From assembly GCF_014490785.1 (NCBI RefSeq), contig NZ_CP051488.1, positions 2,852,001 to 2,916,000 on the forward strand: a DNA stretch of 64,000 bases, given 5' to 3'. Source of the stretch: Kosakonia sp. SMBL-WEM22. GTDB lineage: Bacteria > Pseudomonadota > Gammaproteobacteria > Enterobacterales > Enterobacteriaceae. The position numbers were made by a program, and so were the translations under genes. Positions 60,080 to 64,000 of the stretch are shown here, one piece after another (within the stretch, counting starts at the first letter, position 1; each line of letters starts with the position of its first letter). The notes beneath the pieces are model-generated. The model saw only the letters and a list, made by a program, of their open reading frames with translations, was not told the origin of the DNA and ran no database searches.

Positions 60080-60961
60080 TCAGGAATTCACGTAATAGTC
60101 CATATCGTGCAGATCGGTTAATAAATCGCGTCCTGAAGGTTTCCATCCCAGCGTCCTGCGCGTCTGTTCACTTGAGGCCGACATCTCCATGCCGGCGAAG
60201 CCAGCAAACCAGCCAAAATGCGACGCATCGCGCGGCTCTGCGGGCACGCCAAGCATTTTGCCGATAGCAATGGCAATTTCACGCATTGCGATACCCTCCT
60301 CTGCTATCGCATGATACACCGTTTGCGTGGCACCGCTTTCCAGCGCCAGCCGGTAGACATTTGCTGCATCATTGCGGTGTACTGCCGCCCAGCGGTTATT
60401 CCCTTCACCCTGCCACGCAGATACCCCGCTCTGTTTCGCAAGCGAAATCAGGAACGGAATAAAGCCACGATCCCCCACGCCATGTACCGTTGGTGCCAGC
60501 CGCACGCAGGCTGTCCGTACACCCTGTTGCGCAAGCGCCAGCGCGGCCTGTTCTGAGCGGCGCAGGTAATCCGGCCCGCTGGCGGGCGCGTCCTCTTCTG
60601 TCGCCGGGCCTCCCGCTACCAGGCGCGCAAGGCCGGACGTGATCAACAAGGGACGTGAACTTCCACGCAACGCATCACCCAGCACGGTAATGGCGCGCTC
60701 ATCCTGAACGCAATTTTCTGCAAAGCGGGAGAAATCATGATTAAAGGCGGTATGAATCACCGCATCTGCTTTTGCCGCCGCATCAAATAGCAGCTGGCTG
60801 TCATCAAGCGTGCCGTAAACCACCTCTCCCCCTGCAGCGATAAACGCCCTGGATTTGTCCTTATTACGCGCCAGGCCGCTCACTTGATGGCCTGCGGCTA
60901 ATAACCCCTCTGCTACTTTTGCACCGACCCATCCGGTCGCGCCCGTCAGAAAAATATGCAT
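60080..60961 (-). CDS. NAD(P)-dependent SDR-type epimerase/oxidoreductase
   Basis: 293 residues from ATG 60961. N-terminal nucleotide-binding GATGWVGAK (7-15); extended-SDR layout with CVRLAPTVHGVGDRGFIPFL and WAAVHRNDAANVYRLALE. Substrate unknown. It replaces yebB between ruvA and ruvC and is divergent from a regulator gene, which may control it. Confidence 0.85.
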   Translation of the reverse strand: MHIFLTGATGWVGAKVAEGLLAAGHQVSGLARNKDKSRAFIAAGGEVVYGTLDDSQLLFDAAAKADAVIHTAFNHDFSRFAENCVQDERAITVLGDALRGSSRPLLITSGLARLVAGGPATEEDAPASGPDYLRRSEQAALALAQQGVRTACVRLAPTVHGVGDRGFIPFLISLAKQSGVSAWQGEGNNRWAAVHRNDAANVYRLALESGATQTVYHAIAEEGIAMREIAIAIGKMLGVPAEPRDASHFGWFAGFAGMEMSASSEQTRRTLGWKPSGRDLLTDLHDMDYYVNS

Positions 60962-61054
60962 CTGTCTCTCCTTATGTTGACTCGCGCCGCTATCCTGCTG
61001 AATATCCGCGATGGGGAAAAGTAGTGACGTTATCGTGGTATAAGGACTAACAGG

Positions 61055-61876
61055 ATGCAGAGCGCAAAAGATCTGGGCAGTTATCTGAAATCCCGCCGGG
61101 CGCAGCTCGACCCGCAAGCGCTGGGTTTTCACACCGCGCGGCGCCGCACACCGGGGCTGAGGCGTGAAGAGGTTGCACATCTGGCCTGTATTAGCGCGAC
61201 CTGGTACACCTGGCTTGAACAGGGGCGCGGCGGGATGCCCTCAGAAGAGGTGCTGGAGCGGATCTGCCAGGCGCTTTGCCTGAGCGGGCGTGAGCGCGAG
61301 TACGTGTTCCATCTGGCACTGGGGCGAGCACCTGGCGTGGAGTATGCGCCAGCCGCGACGGTATCCGCCAGGCTACAAAAAGTGCTGGAGAGTATGCCCT
61401 ATAGCCCGGCGATGATCCGCAACGCCAGTTGGGATGTGCTTGCCTGGAACGCGGCCGCCACGGCGGTGCTGGCCGACTACGCCACACTTCCCGCGCAGGA
61501 GCGCAATATCCTGCGCCGCATCTTCCTTAACCCACAGGCGCGAGCTTCCCAGGCCGACTGGCAGGGGCTGACACGCTTTCTGGTGGCGGCGTTTCGCGCA
61601 GAGACAACCCGGGCCGGTGCGTCACTCGAAGTTCAGCCGCTGGTCGATGAGTTGAGCGCGGCGTCGCCGGAGTTTGCCAGGCTTTGGCAAACCAATGATG
61701 TCGAGGTGATGGGCGAAGGCACGAAAGTGATTTTCCACGCCAGTGCAGGTCGGCTCTCGCTGGAGTACTCAAGTTTTTCCGTGGAGGGGCAGCCCGATCT
61801 GACGCTGGTGGTCTATAGCCCCTCAGGCGAGGAGGATGCGGATAAAATCCGCTTGCTGTTACAGCAGAAGAGATAA
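61055..61876 (+). CDS. XRE-family regulator with MmyB-like ligand domain
   Basis: 273 residues. Helix-turn-helix at about 8-65 with the typical RRRTPGLRREEVAHLACISA and WYTWLEQGR, then a PAS-like MmyB ligand-binding domain (NASWDVLAWNAAATAVLADY). Such regulators often sit divergent from an SDR-type oxidoreductase gene they control, as here with a 93-base gap. Confidence 0.88.
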   Translation: MQSAKDLGSYLKSRRAQLDPQALGFHTARRRTPGLRREEVAHLACISATWYTWLEQGRGGMPSEEVLERICQALCLSGREREYVFHLALGRAPGVEYAPAATVSARLQKVLESMPYSPAMIRNASWDVLAWNAAATAVLADYATLPAQERNILRRIFLNPQARASQADWQGLTRFLVAAFRAETTRAGASLEVQPLVDELSAASPEFARLWQTNDVEVMGEGTKVIFHASAGRLSLEYSSFSVEGQPDLTLVVYSPSGEEDADKIRLLLQQKR

Positions 61877-61903
61877 AAAAAGCGCCGCAGTCCGGCGCTT
61901 TTT
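61875..61903. terminator. Bidirectional terminator
   Basis: GCGCCG...CGGCGC stem with seven A before and five T after, between the convergent regulator and ruvC. Confidence 0.82.
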
Positions 61904-62423
61904 AACGTAACCGACCGCGTGCCAGATTGAGCCTTGTGCTGCTCACTTGTAACGCGTTCTGGCTGACATGGCAGTGGGTAATGGCGATCGCCAGCGCATC
62001 GGCGGCGTCTGCCTGCGGATTGGCGGGGAGTTTTAACAGCGTGCGCACCATGTGCTGCACCTGGCTCTTCTCCGCGCTACCAATACCCACCACCGTCTGT
62101 TTAACCTGGCGGGCGGCATACTCAAAGACCGGTAAGTCCTGATTGACGGCGGCGACAATCGCCACGCCGCGCGCCTGCCCCAGTTTCAGCGCCGAGTCGG
62201 CGTTTTTCGCCATAAACACCTGTTCGATGGCGAAAAAGTCCGGCTGAAATTGAGTGATGATCTCCGACACGCCTGCATAAATCAGCTTCAGACGCGAGGG
62301 CAGATCGTCAACTTTTGTGCGGATACAGCCGCTGCCGAGGTAGGTCAGCTGGCGGCCTGTCTGGCGGATCACACCATAACCGGTGATACGTGAACCCGGG
62401 TCGATCCCGAGAATAATCGCCAT
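61902..62423 (-). CDS. ruvC: Holliday junction endonuclease RuvC
   Basis: 173 residues. Catalytic acidic residues: Asp7 (LGIDPGSRITGYG), Glu in FFAIEQVFMAKN, and DAADALAIAITHCH. Cuts junctions positioned by RuvAB. Intergenic 62424-62564 to yebC shows no gene. Confidence 0.98.
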   Translation of the reverse strand: MAIILGIDPGSRITGYGVIRQTGRQLTYLGSGCIRTKVDDLPSRLKLIYAGVSEIITQFQPDFFAIEQVFMAKNADSALKLGQARGVAIVAAVNQDLPVFEYAARQVKQTVVGIGSAEKSQVQHMVRTLLKLPANPQADAADALAIAITHCHVSQNALQVSSTRLNLARGRLR

Positions 62424-62564
62424 TGTGCCTCTCCGCTTAACTCACTCATTCTGCAACCTTTACTACCCAGCGTATTTCCGCGCACAGGAAGGCGGCTGCG
62501 CCCGTCACAAAGGAGCGGGTACGCGAAGAGAGCCACCGCCCCTGTGGGCAGAAAATAGCGGGTA

Positions 62565-63305
62565 TTACAGGGTTGCCGCAACTTCGTCGGAGATCTCACC
62601 GTTGTGATAAACCTCCTGCACATCGTCGCAATCTTCCAGCATATCGATCAGGCGCAGCAGCTTCGGTGCGGTTTCCGCATCCATATCCGCTTTGGTCGAC
62701 GGGATCATCGACACTTCAGCGTTGTCCGCTTTCAGACCGGCAGCTTCCAGCGCATCGCGCACGGCACCCATCTCTTCCCAGGCGGTGTAAACGTCAATCG
62801 CGCCGTCGTCGTAAGTCACCACATCTTCAGCACCGGCTTCCAGCGCCGCTTCCATGATGGTGTCTTCATCGCCCGCTTCGAAAGAGATCACCCCTTTCTT
62901 GCTAAACAGGTAGGCAACAGAACCGTCGGTACCGAGGTTGCCACCGCATTTGCTGAAGGCATGGCGCACTTCGGCAACGGTACGGTTACGGTTGTCACTC
63001 AGGCACTCGACCATCACCGCGGTGCCGCCAGGACCGTAACCTTCATAAATGATGGTTTCCATGTTCGCGTCGTCGTCACCGCCGACGCCACGCGCGATGG
63101 CGCGGTTCAGGGTGTCACGCGTCATGTTGTTGGAGAGCGCTTTATCGACCGCCGCGCGCAGACGCGGGTTCGAGGCGATATCGCCGCCGCCCAGACGTGC
63201 CGCTGTCACCAGCTCACGAATAATTTTGGTGAAGATCTTACCGCGTTTGGCATCCTGTGCCGCTTTACGGTGTTTGGTGTTGGCCCATTTACTGTGACCT
63301 GCCAT
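62565..63305 (-). CDS. yebC: YebC, TACO1-family translation factor
   Basis: 246 residues beginning MAGHSKWANTKHRKAAQDAK, the family signature, with GYGPGGTAVMVECLSDNRNR. Earlier seen as a transcription regulator; the family is now linked to easing ribosome stalling at proline stretches. Confidence 0.97.
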   Translation of the reverse strand: MAGHSKWANTKHRKAAQDAKRGKIFTKIIRELVTAARLGGGDIASNPRLRAAVDKALSNNMTRDTLNRAIARGVGGDDDANMETIIYEGYGPGGTAVMVECLSDNRNRTVAEVRHAFSKCGGNLGTDGSVAYLFSKKGVISFEAGDEDTIMEAALEAGAEDVVTYDDGAIDVYTAWEEMGAVRDALEAAGLKADNAEVSMIPSTKADMDAETAPKLLRLIDMLEDCDDVQEVYHNGEISDEVAATL

Positions 63306-63319
63306 AAAAAATTCTCCAG

Positions 63320-63341
63320 AAAAAACCGCCGTTCAGGCGGC
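63320..63341 (-). terminator. Hairpin between nudB and yebC
   Basis: CCGCC-TGAA-CGGCGG type stem followed by six T on the minus strand, overlapping the end of nudB. Confidence 0.65.
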
Positions 63342-63776
63342 GTTAATAACAAATTCTTCAATCGCCTGCCGGTTGCTCCACGACTTGGTCAATGCCGCCG
63401 CAGCGGGCGCATCAAGCCAGCGGTACGCCAGATGTTCGGTAAACACAATTGGGCACTCATGGGGCAGCGCTAAACAAAACCAGGATTCGGTGTTGTGAGT
63501 CACGCCCGGCGCATAGCGATGACGTAAATGACTGAAAATTTCAAATTCCACCGTGCGCTGGCAGTCAATCAGGCGATGCGGCGCTGCGCCGACATCGATA
63601 TTGACCTCTTCCATGACTTCGCGCGCGGCGGCCTGCAACGCGCTTTCACCCGGCTCGAGGCTGCCGGTAACCGACTGCCAGAACTCGGGATCGTCGCGTC
63701 GCTGCAACATCAGCACCCGTTTTGTCGCTTCGGCATAAATCACCACCAGCACAGAAACGGGATGCTTAAAGGACAT
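63333..63776 (-). CDS. nudB: Dihydroneopterin triphosphate diphosphatase
   Basis: 147 residues. Nudix box GSLEPGESALQAAAREVMEE VNI-type (about 38-60). Removes pyrophosphate from dihydroneopterin triphosphate in folate synthesis. One base after the aspS stop. Confidence 0.97.
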   Translation of the reverse strand: MSFKHPVSVLVVIYAEATKRVLMLQRRDDPEFWQSVTGSLEPGESALQAAAREVMEEVNIDVGAAPHRLIDCQRTVEFEIFSHLRHRYAPGVTHNTESWFCLALPHECPIVFTEHLAYRWLDAPAAAALTKSWSNRQAIEEFVINAA

Positions 63777-63777
63777 C

Positions 63778-64000
63778 TTATTTGCTCTCCGGCGTCTCTT
63801 TTTTGATAACCGAGATACCCAGCTCCGCCAGCGCGGTTGGGTTGCCGAAGCTCGGCGCTTCGGTCATCAGGCATGCCGCCGCCGTGGTTTTCGGGAACGC
63901 GATAACGTCACGGATGTTGTCGGTGCCGGTCAGCAGCATAGTCAAACGGTCGAGACCAAACGCCAGGCCCGCGTGCGGCGGCGTACCATATTTCAGGGCG
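63778..64000 (-). CDS. aspS: Aspartyl-tRNA synthetase, C-terminal end
   Basis: Last 73 residues, running off the right edge. GLAFGLDRLTMLLTGTDNIR is class II motif 3 with its conserved Arg, then DVIAFPKTTAAACLMTEAPS. Ends ISVIKKETPESK. Confidence 0.97.
   Translation of the reverse strand, partial: ALKYGTPPHAGLAFGLDRLTMLLTGTDNIRDVIAFPKTTAAACLMTEAPSFGNPTALAELGISVIKKETPESK

Noticed and set aside
1..64000. CRISPR array or insertion sequence
   Set aside because: No regularly spaced identical repeats with unique spacers and no transposase ORF were seen.

Overview
The window is an enterobacterial chromosome segment made of the larger part of a lambdoid prophage (1 to about 38,365) followed by the conserved yebY-to-aspS region. 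Gene order in the host part (yebY-yebZ-yobA, holE-exoX, ptrB, yebE-yebF-yebG, purT, eda-edd, zwf, hexR, pykA, lpxM, mepM, znuACB, ruvBA, ruvC-yebC-nudB-aspS) follows Escherichia coli closely, with the family differences expected of a relative such as Enterobacter, Kosakonia or Klebsiella. The genus cannot be fixed from this alone. yobB is absent between holE and exoX, and an epimerase/regulator pair sits between ruvA and ruvC where E. coli has yebB.

Prophage layout. The left end lies outside the window, which opens inside the tail tape-measure gene. Reading leftward on the minus strand come lysis genes (holin with a possible dual start, endolysin, overlapping spanins; 18.1-16.7 kb), an accessory stretch with a lipoprotein and a duplicated structured non-coding element (16.5-14.7 kb), terminase, portal, MuF, scaffold, capsid with an Ig-like add-on, neck and tail genes. 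Upstream of lysis lie Q, ninG and degenerate tRNA-like sequences. The replication block (O- and P-like, 27.9-26.2 kb) and a YdaS/YdaT-like (Cro/CII-like) pair read leftward from pR at 28.87 kb. The repressor reads rightward and is followed by an ImmA-like protease and a DUF4411 PIN-type gene. A second operator/promoter block at 31.3 kb drives a rightward operon: small genes, RecE-like nuclease, RecT, DUF4060, Xis, Int. The integrase abuts the small RNA gene sdsR (ryeB), whose 3' end is the likely attachment site.

Control logic. Four good 15-bp operators of form TAAAC-N5-GTTTA, plus two degenerate ones, are arranged about 23 bp apart in two clusters, like OR and OL of lambda. The repressor has no visible self-cleavage domain. 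A LexA box controls a small gene at 22.1 kb, which makes that gene a candidate antirepressor. Recoding is a theme: a strong A_AAA_AAC site joins the two tail chaperone frames, a G-run could fuse an Ig-like domain to the capsid, and an A_AAA_AAG site sits exactly where the DUF4411 gene is frame-interrupted.

Accessory cargo. An AT-rich cassette at 23.0-25.2 kb holds an XRE/ImmA pair divergent from a Clp-fold (SDH-type) serine peptidase gene that overlaps a small coiled-coil ORF. With the ImmA-DUF4411 module beside the repressor, these are the best candidates for anti-phage or lysogeny-control systems here.
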